NCBI GenBank assembly: GCA_964036315.1
Contig: OZ038485.1
Span: 77,782,460 to 77,846,459 of the forward strand
Direction of reading: 5' to 3'
Origin: Acanthosepion esculentum
Lineage: Eukaryota > Mollusca > Cephalopoda > Sepiida > Sepiidae
DNA length: 64,000 nucleotides
Shown here: in pieces, positions 12,030-22,795 of the stretch
How the letters are laid out: each line of letters begins with the position of its first letter
Position numbering within the stretch: position 1 is the first letter of the stretch
The notes under the pieces: generated by a model
What the model was told of the DNA's origin: nothing
The model's database searches: none
Seen by the model: only the letters and a program-made list of their open reading frames with translations
Translations under genes and position numbers: made by a program

Positions 12030-12240
12030 TGGTCAAGATTTCAATCCCTGGATCAGCCAGTGAAAAGCTGGTTCAGCAGGAACGAACTACTGTCATCACA
12101 TGGACAAAATAACGCATAAAATCAACAGGCAATCCTTACCAGCTAGAGACAATGGACAAATGATGGTGACCCGAGGATACTTGACCGAAACGTTGTGTCT
12201 ATAATAATATCTTAACAGTCAAGATGAGAACAATGGTCCA
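12030..12240 (+). repeat. SINE-like repeat with CCGAAACGTTGTG tail (family E)
   Basis: Contains a B-box-like word (GATTTCAATCCCTGG) and downstream GACCGAAACGTTGTGTC, followed by AAGATGAGAACAATGG. The same tail order occurs at 14.2, 57.4 and 62.2 kb. This copy is the most divergent of the four and has extra sequence between the two parts. Confidence 0.45.
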
Positions 12241-13093
12241 AGATAAAATCATTTTTTTACCTGATTCAACTGCGCATATAAGACCCGAGAGATTTTTTAA
12301 AACCATTTTGGGGTGAAAATGGCGCACCTTGGACAATATGCATACAAATGTGAATATTTTTCATGGAAAGTCTGACGAGCCTAAAAATTTGACTGTAAAT
12401 CGACAAAAATAGAAAAATGTCGATGTGAATTGTTTTTACTTTCGAATGATGGTATCACAATCGTAACTGAAATGATAATTTACAAAATAAAAATTGTAAA
12501 AAGATAGCATTCAGATAAATAGATAGATATAAAAATATTGAGATAGACAGACAGATGGATGAATAAGTTTCTTACCGTATATTTTGATGCTGTCGCTGTT
12601 ATTTCTACTTCAAAGTCTCAAAGCAATCGGATGTCTTCTCTTTATATTGCGTGTTGTCAGCAGGAACATAAATTGTCACCAATACCTTCTGAAAGGAATG
12701 TTGGATGGGAACAAAAAGTCTGAGTGGAAGAATTATTCACTTTTTTTTACGGTACCTGTTTTCATGGCCCCCAGGTTCGATTGTGTTGTTGAGGGGGTCA
12801 AGAAAAGATTTAAAATATGTCAAGACTTAATTGATGTAAGACGGGTTAAAAAAAGGTTACCATCTTTGCTGTCAGGAAGCGTCATTTTGTGGCAGATAAA
12901 AATTGTGCCGTAGGTCCTAGGAGACAGAAGAGAAAAAATGTGGACAAAATAGGTGTTTACTGCTGTTGTGATTGATGGAAGAATATTTAGGGTGTTTACT
13001 CTTTTTAAAGGCCTTTGCGTGTGTGGGAGAGAGACAAATGTAATACTTCACAATAATTAGTTATGTTTCACTAAGTGCAATTGTGGCGGAAAC

Positions 13094-13095
<2 letters not shown>
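12241..13095. other. No gene seen
   Basis: An open frame of 109 codons at 12584-12913 has no recognisable domain and an uneven, AT-driven composition. I do not call it a gene. Confidence 0.4.
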
Positions 13096-13124
<29 letters not shown>

Positions 13125-13560
13125 CTTCTTCTTCTTCTTCTTCTTCTTCTTCTTCTTCTTCTTCTTCTTCAATGTGCCGTGTTCCTTCAGGATGTTGGCG
13201 ATCATGACGCTCATAAACTTCCTGTAGCTCTTGATAAATTTTGTCTTTTTTATCTCTCCTAAACTATGTTCCACCATCCATTTATTCAAGCTCGCTATGT
13301 AGGTTATGCGTTGTTTTCCTCTTGCGGTCAATCTGTCCAATGAGTATCAAATTTTCCAAGCCTTCTCTCATCATTATGTGTTCTAGAAATTTCACCTGTC
13401 TCTTCCTGATACATCGTTGCTCTCACGTTTGGTCCATGGTATTCTCAACACCCGTTTGTAGAATAAAATTTCTGTTGCTTCAAGTCTCTTCTCCATCTGT
13501 GAAGAGATTCTCCAACATTCACTGCCATATAGCAGGACTGATATCACGTAACTCTTTTTT
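13096..13560 (-). pseudogene. LINE 3' end with (GAA)n tail (family C)
   Basis: On the minus strand the sequence reads LTARGKQRITY, SLNKWMVEH and ends MIANILKEHGT before entering an uninterrupted (GAA)25 tail (13096-13170 as CTT on the plus strand). The same three blocks in the same order form the C-terminus of the fragment at 5400-6475. A short microsatellite tail instead of poly-A is typical of several LINE clades, for example RTE. The upstream part carries frameshifts, and the copy is 5'-truncated near 13560. Confidence 0.75.
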
Positions 13561-13724
13561 GTTTTTTTCTAAAAGATTGCTTTAAATCACTTCTTTTACT
13601 ATCAAATTCATCCTACCACGTAAAAAAAAAATGCTTTTTGCAGGTTATATAAGCCAGAAAATATTTGAGACCGTAAGAATTTTTTGGAGATAATAATAAT
13701 TTACTAATACATGGCCTACCAATA

Positions 13725-13953
13725 TAGGAGGAAAAACGTGGATTCAGACCGTTCCTAAGTGTATCTGCGCGTAAGTTTCAATTCCAGTTGAGTTCACAAC
13801 GAACTCGACTGGAAATGGAACTCTGCTTTCCTATTTCCAGTTCCGAGCCGTTATCCATTACACCAGCCACAAATCGAAGCTTACAGCACCTGGTATTACC
13901 AAGCGGTCACCCATCGTTACTAACCAGTCTCGACGTTGCTTAACTTCGGTGAT
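13725..13953 (-). mobile_element. 5S rRNA-derived SINE (copy 1)
   Basis: The head (13878-13953, minus strand) reads ATCACCGAAGTTAAGCAACG, then a TGGTTAGTA-like and GATGGGTGACCGCTTGG block and AATACCAGGTGCTGTAAGCT. This is the 3' two thirds of metazoan 5S rRNA and includes the internal promoter elements (box A AAGTTAAGCAACG, box C GGTGACC...TACCAGG). The body that follows (13725-13877) is unrelated to 5S and recurs after a 5S head at 52.55-52.79 kb and on its own at 53.84-53.96 kb. A shared body behind a 5S head defines a SINE rather than a simple 5S pseudogene. The first third of 5S is missing here. Confidence 0.75.
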
Positions 13954-14114
13954 GATAAGGGAACAAAACAGTATTTACTGTCCCCCCCCACACACACACG
14001 AGGGATAGATGTGGCACAAGGCCGGGTTTAAAGTGGGGTATTCCCGAGCACGTAGGGTAACAAAACTTGGAGAGTTGAGTTACCAAAAGCAATTAACTGA
14101 AACCGAGATACCCA

Positions 14115-14290
14115 AAAAGGCATGGCACATGGAATTAGAAAAATCTACGTGAACTAAATAAAGGGCTCGGTTCGAAATTCCAACATATATCACATGAAGA
14201 AGGACGGAGCGTACAACGGCCGAAACGTCGTGAATATGGCAATAAAAATGAGGACAACAGTCCGAACGATGTAAATAGTGTAAACAGTTA
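14115..14290 (+). mobile_element. tRNA-like SINE (family E copy)
   Basis: GGCATGGCACATGGAATTAG, AAATAAAGGGCTCGGTTCGAAATTCC, then CACATGAAGAAGGACGGAGC, CGGCCGAAACGTCGTGAAT and AATAAAAATGAGGACAACAGTC. The copy at 57355-57530 aligns throughout. GGTTCGAAATTCC (14169-14181) is a good match to a tRNA-type pol III B box, which is why I call it a SINE. No A box is convincing. CpGs are preserved here but largely mutated in the 57.4-kb copy. Confidence 0.6.
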
Positions 14291-15039
14291 CAACACCTCA
14301 TCTCAGAAATATAGACAATGATAACTTGTTTTGTTTTTATACAAAGATCTATATATAGCATTACATTTTTATATAAATAAATACACAAGACTTAGTCTAT
14401 AGAAACATATTTTATTAACACACTTCTCCAAGTACCTAAATAAATTATTTTATTTTACATGTTAATATGGGCTCCTTGACATTCTGTAACTTTCATTAGT
14501 AATTCAATCATTGATTTTGTTAACTTTTCTACTGTTTTGACTATATTTGATTTTATTGCTTCGTAAAAATGTTGTAGTGATAGGAAAATAAATAAATTTA
14601 AAAAAAATAACAGGACCAAAATTTTACCATTTCTAAAAATAGACGGGTAATAAAAATCGCCAGGCAAACAACACCGTAGTTTGACCAACCAATCAGAAAG
14701 CTTTCACGACTAGGATATAGGCCGTAAATCAATGAGAAGCAGAGCGCCCTATTCAAAGCAGATCTATAGATGTGTATATAAGCGTTTTCGTAAGATAAAC
14801 AACTCAACCATAACTGATAACTTTCTTAACTCCCACGATCTTCTTTGTATGAATACTATACATATCTACTATATACATTTCTAATAATGAACCAGAAGCG
14901 TTCTATTGAGTTATTATCCAGAAATGCCGTGCACTATTCCATTAATTTGGTGTTTCTAAAACCATTTTGATAAGGTGGGTAGTAATAAGCTTTGCTGAAT
15001 CTGCAGGAACATTTTGCACGAATATGTGGGATATCATCG
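14291..15039. other. No gene seen
   Basis: AT-rich, no recognisable gene or repeat. Confidence 0.4.
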
Positions 15040-15900
15040 CTATCCCCACCTTCATTTTGACGCACGCGCGAGTTTTTCACCCCTTCCTCTCACTTTCGGC
15101 CGGTTATAGTAGTAAATCGTTGTCTTAGCCGAAGATGAGGAAGATATTATTTTTCGCGCGCTTTTGCGCTGACGTCACGGCAAATTGGCTTTTCAAAAAT
15201 CAGTCGCCCCGTGGTCGTCTGACCATTGGCAGGCTGGTTCACTTGTCTCTCGCCGGTAACCCCATATATACCGACAGAGATATTTTTATTCGGCAAACCT
15301 TGCCTAGACCTCATGGCTCGTCGCTGTATCTTAACACATACGACACGGTCGTCACCTTCATGACAGATTTTTCGTCCCGAAGCGAACATTCTTTATCGAG
15401 CCGCCAACTTCCAGGAACTTTCAAAAACTTCCAACATGAAGAACAAGCATTTTTCACATTCTTCGAACTGTGTATTTTCTGAACCTGTTACCTAAAAAAG
15501 AATTACATACACTCACAATTATAAACTCTCGCAGTGAGTATTTTTCCTTGCCGTATGTTTATTATGCATTACAACTGACTTTCTGACCTTCTTCCTGAGG
15601 AACTTTTCCCGCCATAGCCTTCTTGGGTTTAAATTTTGGCGCGGAACTTTATCTACCTTTTTATCAACTACCATATTTCCAGTATCTTACTGAAGGTCTT
15701 CACTGAAGACAATTAAATTTCATTCTCTACAACATTTCCAGTAACCTTACTGAAGACAATCTACTTGGCCTCTTTTTCAACTACATTTCCAGTATTTTAC
15801 TGAAGGTCTTCACTGAAGACACTACTTGTTAAACTCTAATAAAATTTATGTTTGTTCTTAACCTTTCGTTGTTTTGCCTGTCTACTTCTTTTCACTTTGT
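15040..15900 (+). promoter_or_regulatory. LTR-like promoter block with tandem repeats
   Basis: A CpG-rich segment (15055-15420) carries CGCTGACGTCACGG (CRE-like, about 15168-15181), GAGTTTTTCACCCCTTC-like words resembling the start of the CsRn1-like LTRs, and CCATATATACC as a possible TATA box (about 15262-15272). Downstream are three direct repeats built on CATTTCCAGTA-TTACTGAAG and TCTTCACTGAAGAC (about 15671-15705, 15729-15755, 15783-15822) and an AATAAA near 15839. The order promoter, repeats and poly-A signal is that of a solo LTR, but I could not find a target duplication. A 115-codon open frame inside it (15135-15482) has no recognisable domain. Confidence 0.4.
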
Positions 15901-15946
15901 ACGTTTGTACGGTGGAAAGAGCACGTCTTTATATTTTCTTTTTTTT

Positions 15947-16740
15947 TTACTTTGTTTGTGGATTCGGTAGTAGTGTGTAGTGTCTGGCACAAGGCCTTAT
16001 TTTCGTAGGCCAGATCTGCACCGCTATCGGGTCCACAACAAATATACTATTTAGTTTAGAGCTACTTCGTTTTGGCTTGTACCACTGAAAAATATTCTTG
16101 ATCAAGAACTTATAACACATATCTGCATTAATCTTGATACCATCAGCTTTGAAGTGACCTATAATTTTGCTACAAATCGAAAGCATTACCCCAGTTTTCT
16201 TAACCCTATTGTCTGAAAACAGCGTCTTATTGATTATTTCTCTAAAAGACACAACCTTAGAGTAGCCATCCGGTTCGTTCAATGGAACTTTACATATATG
16301 ACTAAAAATTACGTTCGAGATATCAATTTTCATGTATTTCGTCGACCAACTTTCATCTTTGTGATGTTAACTTAAAGGTGGTAGTTTGATTGATTTCGTC
16401 ATTTTAGCCAATGCTCTTAATATTCTCAATCTTTTCGCTGTGCTTACATTTACAGCACCAGTTTCTTCAAATATTTTCTTGCTGGTCAATCCACTTCCTT
16501 GGTTATTACTCTTTTAATTTTTCGCAAATCTCTTTTTGCAATATCCTTAAAAACAGTTCATTTTCTTGTTCTTATCGTGCTAATGTTTTCAATATTATTT
16601 TTATTGTTTTATGCGCCCTGTAAAAATTCTTCACAAGCGCTATTTTTATCAAAACCGGCTTCCACATTGCGCGCATCTAGCTGTGAGGCATGTGCCTGGT
16701 ATACTCTTATAAGACTGGGTGCCGTAATGGTAATATTGGG
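15947..16740 (-). pseudogene. Tc1/mariner-superfamily transposase relic (copy 2)
   Basis: The longest intact part (15947-16333) is 128 codons. It begins near the first catalytic region (KIDISNVIFSHICKVPLNEP) and continues through KKTGVMLS, IIGHFKADGIKINADMCYKF, KNIFQWYKPK, LNSIFVV and DPIAVQIW. The positions where the family has its first Asp-Glu and its second Asp are altered (SH and VVDP contexts). Upstream on the same strand, up to about 16740, come short matches in other frames: LRILRALAK, KDIAKRDLRKIKRVITKEVD and NFYRAHKTIK, the N-terminal DNA-binding region. These are the same blocks as in the relic at 10.2-11.0 kb. Plus-strand open frames over this interval are antisense shadows. Confidence 0.7.
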
Positions 16741-16784
16741 TTTTGTATATTCGCACACCAGCGTCACTTTCTTGTCATGCTGCT

Positions 16785-16787
16785 CTC

Positions 16788-16832
<45 letters not shown>
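16785..16832. repeat. (TTA)n microsatellite
   Basis: About 14 uninterrupted TTA/ATT units. Confidence 0.95.
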
Positions 16833-17102
16833 CTACCGACCTTTCGACCCTTAAAACGCATGAGGATAGTTACGTATGTAATCTACTAACTTCCTTCCCC
16901 GGGAGAATGAACAGAATGACATAAGATCCATAAGATTTATACTACGCTGTTTGATTAATTCTTCTTAGTAACTAATCAACTAACGGGAAATTTCAAGATG
17001 AACAAGATCGCCATCCTATTACGTACGCTGGCGGCGTTTCATTCGTTTTGGCACGTAGCCATTTTTTCCATTACAACACAAACAGCGAGCAGTAGGGTTA
17101 GG

Positions 17103-17126
17103 GTTAGAGTTAGACCAGCCTTGACT
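17103..17126 (+). repeat. Short TTAGGG-like run
   Basis: AGGGTTAGGGTTAGAGTTAGA: about three units, one degenerate, of the metazoan telomere repeat. Too short to indicate a telomere; it is an interstitial trace or chance. Confidence 0.4.
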
Positions 17127-17471
17127 CATCTTCCCCTATTTTCAACCTTGTGCCACAATTACTGTATTCAATCAGTATTAAATCGTAGACAAACAATGTT
17201 TTTAAAAAAATATTTTTTTTAGATTTATATATTTTTATACTTGAAATTTTTTTAAATATAACTTGAAGTAAGAAAAACATTGTCAAACATTGTTTTTTCT
17301 TTTCTTAAATCGCTCTCTTCTTGTTGAAAAATATTGGAAGAGTTACGTCAATAATTTTGTTTATTATTATTATCATTTTTATTTCCTTTGATATCTGGTG
17401 TTTACACATTTCTTTCCGGGTCCCGCCCAGGGACCTAAGGTTAGAAATGGCATCATGACACTTTCCACTGC

Positions 17472-17518
17472 AAAAAAAAAAAAAAAAAAAAAAATAATTA
17501 CATAGATAAAGCCCTTCG

Positions 17519-17569
<51 letters not shown>

Positions 17570-17586
17570 AATAATAATAATAATAA
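17472..17586. repeat. Poly-A tract and (TTA)n(TAA)n microsatellite
   Basis: A 23-nt A run (17472-17494) is followed by a TTA repeat that turns into its complement TAA near 17567 (17519-17586). The complementary arms can fold back. Confidence 0.9.
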
Positions 17587-17999
17587 CAATAACTCGTTTT
17601 TTTCCCGTGAAAATTCCACGGTTTTCCTATTATAATATTCTGATGAATCTTAATTCTTAAGTTAATGATTGAGTAAGCTCATGGCGATTTCAACGACATT
17701 AAATTATCCATATAAATTCCTCTATCGCATCGTTAAATATTTGAGTTTAACAACAAATTCATAAATATGGATGCTGGTGGTTATTTTAAGAGGTGGGTGC
17801 AAATGAAAAGATTGAAATTGACAACTTTTCCCTTTTCCCTGAAACAGTCGTTAAACGCTTCTATCTTCTTTCATTTACTTTCTCACTGAAAACAAGTAGT
17901 GTCTTTTCCACTCTTTCAACGCGATCAAAATCTATTATTTCTGAGGTACTGGCAGGGCATAACGGTCGTGCGAACGAGCGGGGGGAAGGACAAGCACAA

Positions 18000-18393
18000 G
18001 GGTAATAATAAAGTTCTCATGAGTATTTGATAATAAACGTGGCATGTCTTGGGGATTACTACATTGCAGGTAAAGACGATAAAAATGTGAACGACGAAGA
18101 GTTGAGGGTAGATATTGAAAGAATCGGGAATATACATGCCAAGATTGTGCCAATTATCATTGAAGCTTTTGAGTCGGTTTTAAAAAAATCCAGAAATACC
18201 TTGCTACTATCGGAATCGCATCCAATTTAACAACGTTGCAAAATCAACCATTTTAGGCACAGCAGAAAGTACTCGCTGTCTGTTCGTCTTGAGACTTGAC
18301 AGAGAGACAATTAAAAATAAAATTACATCCGGTTTTTGAAACCATCACTGTGAATTTCATTTAATAATAATTATAATAATAATAATAATTTTC
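18000..18393 (+). pseudogene. LINE RT C-terminal tail with (TAA)n end (family D)
   Basis: An open frame at 18027-18230 includes INVACLGDYYIAGK, NDEELRVDIERI, KIVPIIIEAFESV and, after a frame change, KYLATIGIASNL with TTLQNQ. This order (ACPGD-like start, E.LR.EIERMW, VIPIVIGALG, ATIGI, LQK) is the conserved C-terminal tail downstream of the RT in a widespread group of invertebrate non-LTR retrotransposons. The 3' non-coding part ends in an (ATA)n microsatellite at 18363-18393, again a LINE-type tail. The CsRn1-like LTR starts right behind this tail. Only the last part of the element is present. Confidence 0.7.
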
Positions 18394-19220
18394 ACAATCA
18401 TCGAAAAAAACTCAATATTTTCACCCCTCCGGGATAATGCACTTTACACCAATAATCACCTATTAACCAATCAGCATCTAAGTTTCAACAAACAAGACTT
18501 TTCATTGGCTCAGACCTCTAAAACTGTAGCAAGTTTAAGCGAAAATATCTTTTCGCGCCTAACGTTTTGAGCCGATTTTTTAGACTCAAAACTCAATAAA
18601 TAGAAGCGTCCGAATCGATTCGAACCAGTCAGAAATTCACCCTGGAGAGATGCCAAACTAATCCACGGTAGTCAAAACTTTGACCAACTACACTTTTCCC
18701 GCGCAAACTTCTCTGACTCAACAAACAGCATTTCGCTCTTCCAGGAACAATTGCTTACAATACTAAAGAAAGTGAAATAACACACTACTAAATAAGTATT
18801 GGTAAACATTCAATCAAACACCAAAACAACTAAAGGTACACAACTCTTACCAACTTTGGACATTAATTTAAACAAACATACGCATATACACTATTGACTG
18901 AACTCTCACGAAAGACACTTTTGTACACGACGAAACACTTTGTTTAATTTCACACACAAACCTTAGTAACAGTTTCACACGCTGAAACTTGGCATAAATA
19001 CACTACATAATTCAATTCAACCATTCACACTTCTCCAACAATATCTGACTTAATTGTGTATGTTAATTTTATATAAAGCAATGTTATTGTTAAACTTTTA
19101 ATTATGTTGTTTTCACGTTGATTTCTCTTGAATGATTTGCCTTCAATATTCCTGTTTCTTAATTTGTTGTGGATGAATGTCTAAGAACACCAACATCACT
19201 AACCCTTCTGATAACCTAAC

Positions 19221-19455
19221 TGTTATTGTTCAGGTTAGGACCAAGGAAGAACAACGCGAACACAAGAGTAGAAATACCGAAGATATATTATACGGAATAA
19301 TAATACAAGATGTGGAAGGTGTTAGTATGACTGTCAGTCTGGTTTGGAGTGAACTACTATCAGCTCGACTCGATTCGTCCCTCTCTCTTGAGAGGCGTAG
19401 TATACATAGTGTTATGAAGAGTTCATTCTGTAGTTATAGGTAAGGACCCATAACA
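19221..19455 (-). repeat. 3' LTR of element 1
   Basis: 235 bp, TG...CA with short inverted ends TGTTA/TAACA. It is preceded on the coding (minus) strand by the polypurine tract at 19456-19464. Confidence 0.95.
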
Positions 19456-19464
19456 CCCCCTCCC
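19456..19464 (-). promoter_or_regulatory. Polypurine tract of element 1
   Basis: GGGAGGGGG on the minus strand, directly against the 3' LTR. This is where plus-strand DNA synthesis starts in LTR retrotransposons. Confidence 0.85.
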
Positions 19465-19487
19465 AAGCTTTTACCTCGCAGGGGTCT

Positions 19488-19724
19488 TTAATATTTTTTC
19501 CTCTTCAGATTAATCATCAAAGGCTCTGTAAATTTTCTTTTTCTCCTTGATTTCCGCGGTTCTGAAATTGCTTGAGGCATTTGCATATTGAATGTGTCAA
19601 ATATTGTGTTCATTACTTCCTCCTCTTCCTGAGGTAGACCGTTAGAATCCTCCAACAGCCTCTTTCTGGTCTGATTTAAGTGCATTTTATGCGAGAACTT
19701 CGGACCCTGAATTATGTAAATCAC
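19488..19724 (-). pseudogene. Integrase C-terminal tail, element 1
   Basis: A 78-codon open frame ending close to the 3' LTR: an acidic stretch (PQEEEEVM) followed by a basic one (PRKSRRKRKF, NLKRKKY). Position and composition fit the poorly conserved end of a Ty3/Gypsy integrase. The piece between it and the catalytic core (19730-20190) has stops in every minus-strand frame. Confidence 0.55.
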
Positions 19725-20193
19725 GTTCCCGATTCATTTCTCTATTGTACCTGGCTCCCAATAGGATGCGTTGTTTTTGAACATTTAAAAAAAAACTTTC
19801 TCCCCTGGGTTAAATTTTCTTTTTGGTACAAACGACGTTGGTGATTGCTTTGTCTGTTTGGCAGTAATTTGTCGAATACCGATCTAATTTTTCGGACGAA
19901 CATTACTTCCGCCGGCGATAATGCCGATGGCGTGGTACTGTTCGGTGTAATTGCTGACCATATTCACCGTAGTCTATGAATATAGCATCCAGCGCAGTAC
20001 GTAATCTATTCAATGAAACAACGCCAATATCACTAGTAGCAGCTGTTCAGTAATTCTTCAGTCTTCGATATCAGAGGTTGGCAGTGAATATTAGGAGAAA
20101 AAAAACATCGCTGCCTTTATACACGTCGTATTAAATATTTTAAGCCTTCTGGTTGGTTATTTCTTCAATTGGTGAATTATAAAATGCGTCAGC

Positions 20194-20658
20194 TCATTTT
20201 GGTTGGCTCTCTAGTACACAAGGGGACCCAAAAACTGTAACAATATACACTTGCAAGAATTGTTGTAAAGCCTTTTCTGTTGGTACGTCATAAACTTTCC
20301 TTGGTGCTCTTTTTAATGTATCTACAAACATCTCCGCTTGCCCGTTTGATCTTGGGTGATATGGCGGGGATTTGATGTGTTTCACCTGAAAAGTTTCACA
20401 AAATTCTTGAAAATCCGCAGATGTAAATTGTGTCTCATTATCGGTGACTAAACAATCAACCACTCCGAAACGAGCAAACAGCTCGTGAAGGCAATTTATT
20501 GTAGTCTCAGAAGTAGATTTTCTACAACGAGATACTTCTGGCCATTTGCTGTAACTGTCTACTACAATCAAGTAGTAGAAACCCTCTAATGGACCTGCGA
20601 AATCTACATGGATTCTCGACCACAGTCGATCTGTCTTAGGCCATGGCTTATGAGTCAT
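20194..20658 (-). pseudogene. Integrase catalytic core, element 1
   Basis: 154 codons covering the DDE core that would insert element cDNA into the host chromosome. The catalytic residues appear in IHVDFAGPL (first Asp), LVTDNETQFTS (second Asp) and NGQAEMFVDTLK (Glu). The family usually has Gly after the second Asp-Asn; here it is Glu. YHPRSNGQAE is the conserved approach to the Glu. The frame is separated from the zinc-binding part (20692-20946) by a stop, so no complete integrase can be made. Confidence 0.85.
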
Positions 20659-20691
20659 CGTAGGTGCCTTGGCTGCTAAGGAACAGACCTT

Positions 20692-20946
20692 TCATTTGTC
20701 CACCATATGTATAATATCTTGATCCATGTTTGGCCAGTACACGTAACTTTGCATTAAGGATTTCATCCTGTTCTTTCCTAGGTGGCCCATGTGAAAATCC
20801 TTGAGAATTCGCCTTTGTAGCGTTTTCAGGGTTACTACTCTTTCATTATATAGCAGAACATTATCACATAACGAAAAACAGTCTGATATATGTTTATCTT
20901 TTCCTACAATTTTTGTTTTCGTTTCCTTTATAAATTCGTCATTCAC
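20692..20946 (-). pseudogene. Integrase zinc-binding domain, element 1
   Basis: 84 codons with LLYNERVVTLKTLQRRILKDFH, MGHLGKNRM and YVYWPNMDQDI, the N-terminal integrase region in which H-H-C-C binds zinc. The two His positions are visible (DFHMGHLG). The Cys pair should follow the frame end and lies in the gap before 20658, where the sequence is out of frame. Confidence 0.7.
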
Positions 20947-20957
20947 TGCTTCGTTTC

Positions 20958-21731
20958 TTATTTCCTGTAATGTGACGGGAGGTCTCGAATTGTACTACAT
21001 AATGATGTTCTAATATCTTCCTCATATCGAAGAGCTGCAATTACAGAATCTTCTAATGGCTCCGTTTTCTTTGGTATCAGTCTCGAAAGACCATCTGCAT
21101 GCCAGATTTTGTTTGATGGAAGATACTTCAATTTAAAGTTATAGTCTAATAAAACCGTCCACCATCTTAGCAATCTATTAGCTGTGTAGACAAGTAGACC
21201 TTTCTTTGGTCCAAATATTGTCAATAACGGCTTGTGGTACGTCTGTAACGTGAAAAATCTACCGTAAATATATCTGTGAAATCTCGTAATCGAAAAATTA
21301 TTCCCCAGCTTTTCTTTTTCGATTTGCGAGTAATTTTGTTCGGATGGTAGTAACGTTCTTGACGCATGCGCGATGGGTTTTAGTGTCCCATTCAGCATTT
21401 TTATTTCACTCGCGACTATTATTTCCAATTTTGGATCATAATGCGCTAAAAATAAATCTGCTGTTAGAGTCTTAATGATTTTGTCGAAAGTTTTCTGACA
21501 TTCATATGACCATTCCCAAACTTTTTCCTTCTTCAACAGTTCATTTAGGGGTGCGCGTAATTTGTGCATCTTAGGAATAAATACTTGATAATAATTTACT
21601 AAGCCCAAGAAGCTTTGTAACTCGGCTAAATGTTTTGGAGCCGGCATTTTTTTTATTGTCGTGGCTCTTTCTGGGTCTGGTCTTCTTACTTCTTCGTCAA
21701 TAATATGGCCCAGATATTTTATCTCCTTCAT
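20958..21731 (-). pseudogene. RT thumb/connection and RNase H, element 1
   Basis: 257 codons. It begins with IKYLGHIID and the FLGLVNYYQVFIP block of Ty3/Gypsy RT, then passes into RNase H (HASRTLLPSEQNYSQIEKE, TYHKPLLTIFG, KYLPSNKIWHADGLSRL). The RNase H active site is damaged: the first acidic position reads IVASEI instead of the usual Asp-Ala-Ser, and the D in TDHKPL is Tyr. The Glu of the IEKE block and the final Asp of HADGLSR remain. The copy could not remove its RNA template, and it also lacks a continuous frame with RT. Confidence 0.85.
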
Positions 21732-22343
21732 AAAGAAGTCACATTTTCAATTACCTTAAAACCGTAATTTTGTATCTGCCTGAAAACCTCTTGAACGTGT
21801 TCCCAGTGTTGTTCAATATTTTTGCTATTTATCAGGATATCATCAAAGTATGCGATCGTGAAATCCAGTCCGCCTAGCATAGTGTCCATTATTTGCAGAA
21901 ATAACGCCGGTGCGACCTTGATCTCGAATGGTAATCTCTGGAACTTATATAACCCTTTATGTGTGTTTATGCACAACAACCATCGAGCTTTCCTCATCTA
22001 CTGGTATTTGTAGGTATGCTTCGCTCAAGTCTACCTTTGAGAAAAAAATTTCACTGTTCAACTTTGTGAAAACTTCCTCAGGATTAGGGAGAGTATAGTG
22101 ATAATCCTTAATCGCTGCATTCAATCCCGTCGAGAAATCAACGCATACTCGTTTCTCACCCGATTTCTTTTTTGCGTAAACCGTAGGTCCGGCCCATTGA
22201 CTATATTCCACCTTTGTCAATATACCGGTTTTCACGAGTCTATCCAACTCTTCGTCTATTTTTTCTAATGATGCGAAAGGTACATTTCTTTTCTTCTTGA
22301 AAATGGGTTGTACATTTTCTTTTAGTTCGATTTTGGCCGCCAT
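21728..22343 (-). pseudogene. Reverse transcriptase fingers/palm, element 1
   Basis: Two overlapping frames. The first (21957-22343) holds FKKKRNVPFASLEKIDEELD, WAGPTVYAKKKSGEKRVCVDF and FSKVDLSEAYLQIPV with the first catalytic Asp of motif A. The second (21728-21997) holds GLYKFQRLPF, a segment reading APALFLQIMD, and the catalytic box AYFDDIL; YFDD replaces the more usual YLDD or YIDD. A frameshift near 21980 separates motif A from the FDD box. Confidence 0.85.
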
Positions 22344-22359
22344 TTTTTTACACCTCCCA

Positions 22360-22795
22360 GGCCGGCTGAAAATACGTCGGGGAAACTCTCCTTTAATTTC
22401 TCCTTCAATTTCTCTGCCTCGGTCGATAACCTTTCCACTTTTTGGCAGAACGTATTTATCGGTAAATCCCAGAGGTCAAATTTCTGCATCCAGTCAGTTC
22501 CAAATAAATTTTCCGTATTTTTAGAACATACATCTTTAATTTCTTGGTCATCCCGTTGAACGTCACATTTGTGATAATCTCCCCATCAAATTTAATTTTT
22601 CTCCTGTTACCGACCTAGCTGTTTTATCTGTTCTCAACATGGTCGATTTGTTTAATTTCTTCCACGTCTGTAAGCTAATAATGGTTAAATCTGATCCGGA
22701 ATCTAATTGTAATCTGATTTTTTTGTTTAACATTTCTACTTGTACGTATTTTCGTATATTTATCCCGTCCGCTTGGTCAATTCTAGTGACACTTA
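22360..22795 (-). pseudogene. Aspartic protease region, element 1
   Basis: Downstream of gag, in a different frame, the minus strand reads IRLQLDSGSDLTIISL: DSGSD is the retropepsin active-site motif. SVTGEKL and, after a frame change, VTFNG follow, corresponding to SVTGDPIKF...VSFKG in the homologous fragment at 37419-37616, which is intact over this stretch. The protease would cut the Gag-Pol polyprotein. Gag and protease being in different frames is compatible with programmed frameshifting, but in this dead copy it may be a mutation. Confidence 0.7.

Noticed and set aside
12584..12913. 109-codon open frame
   Set aside because: No recognisable domain, no splice or promoter context, no repeat homology.
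13878..13953. 5S rRNA gene
   Set aside because: Lacks the first third of 5S and is followed by a body shared with other copies; treated as part of a SINE. The 52.6-kb copy is mutated in the promoter and is also not a functional 5S gene.
15135..15482. 115-codon open frame
   Set aside because: It overlaps the CRE/TATA promoter-like block and shows no domain; GC-rich sequence has fewer stops.
16411..16924. 70- and 141-codon plus-strand frames
   Set aside because: They are antisense to the Tc1-like transposase relic and end in a microsatellite-encoded Tyr run.
17103..17126. Telomere-like TTAGGG run
   Set aside because: Only about three units; not evidence of a telomere or fusion site.
17305..17619. 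104-codon minus-strand frame with Leu and Ile runs
   Set aside because: It is a translation of the TTA/TAA microsatellite and poly-A tract.
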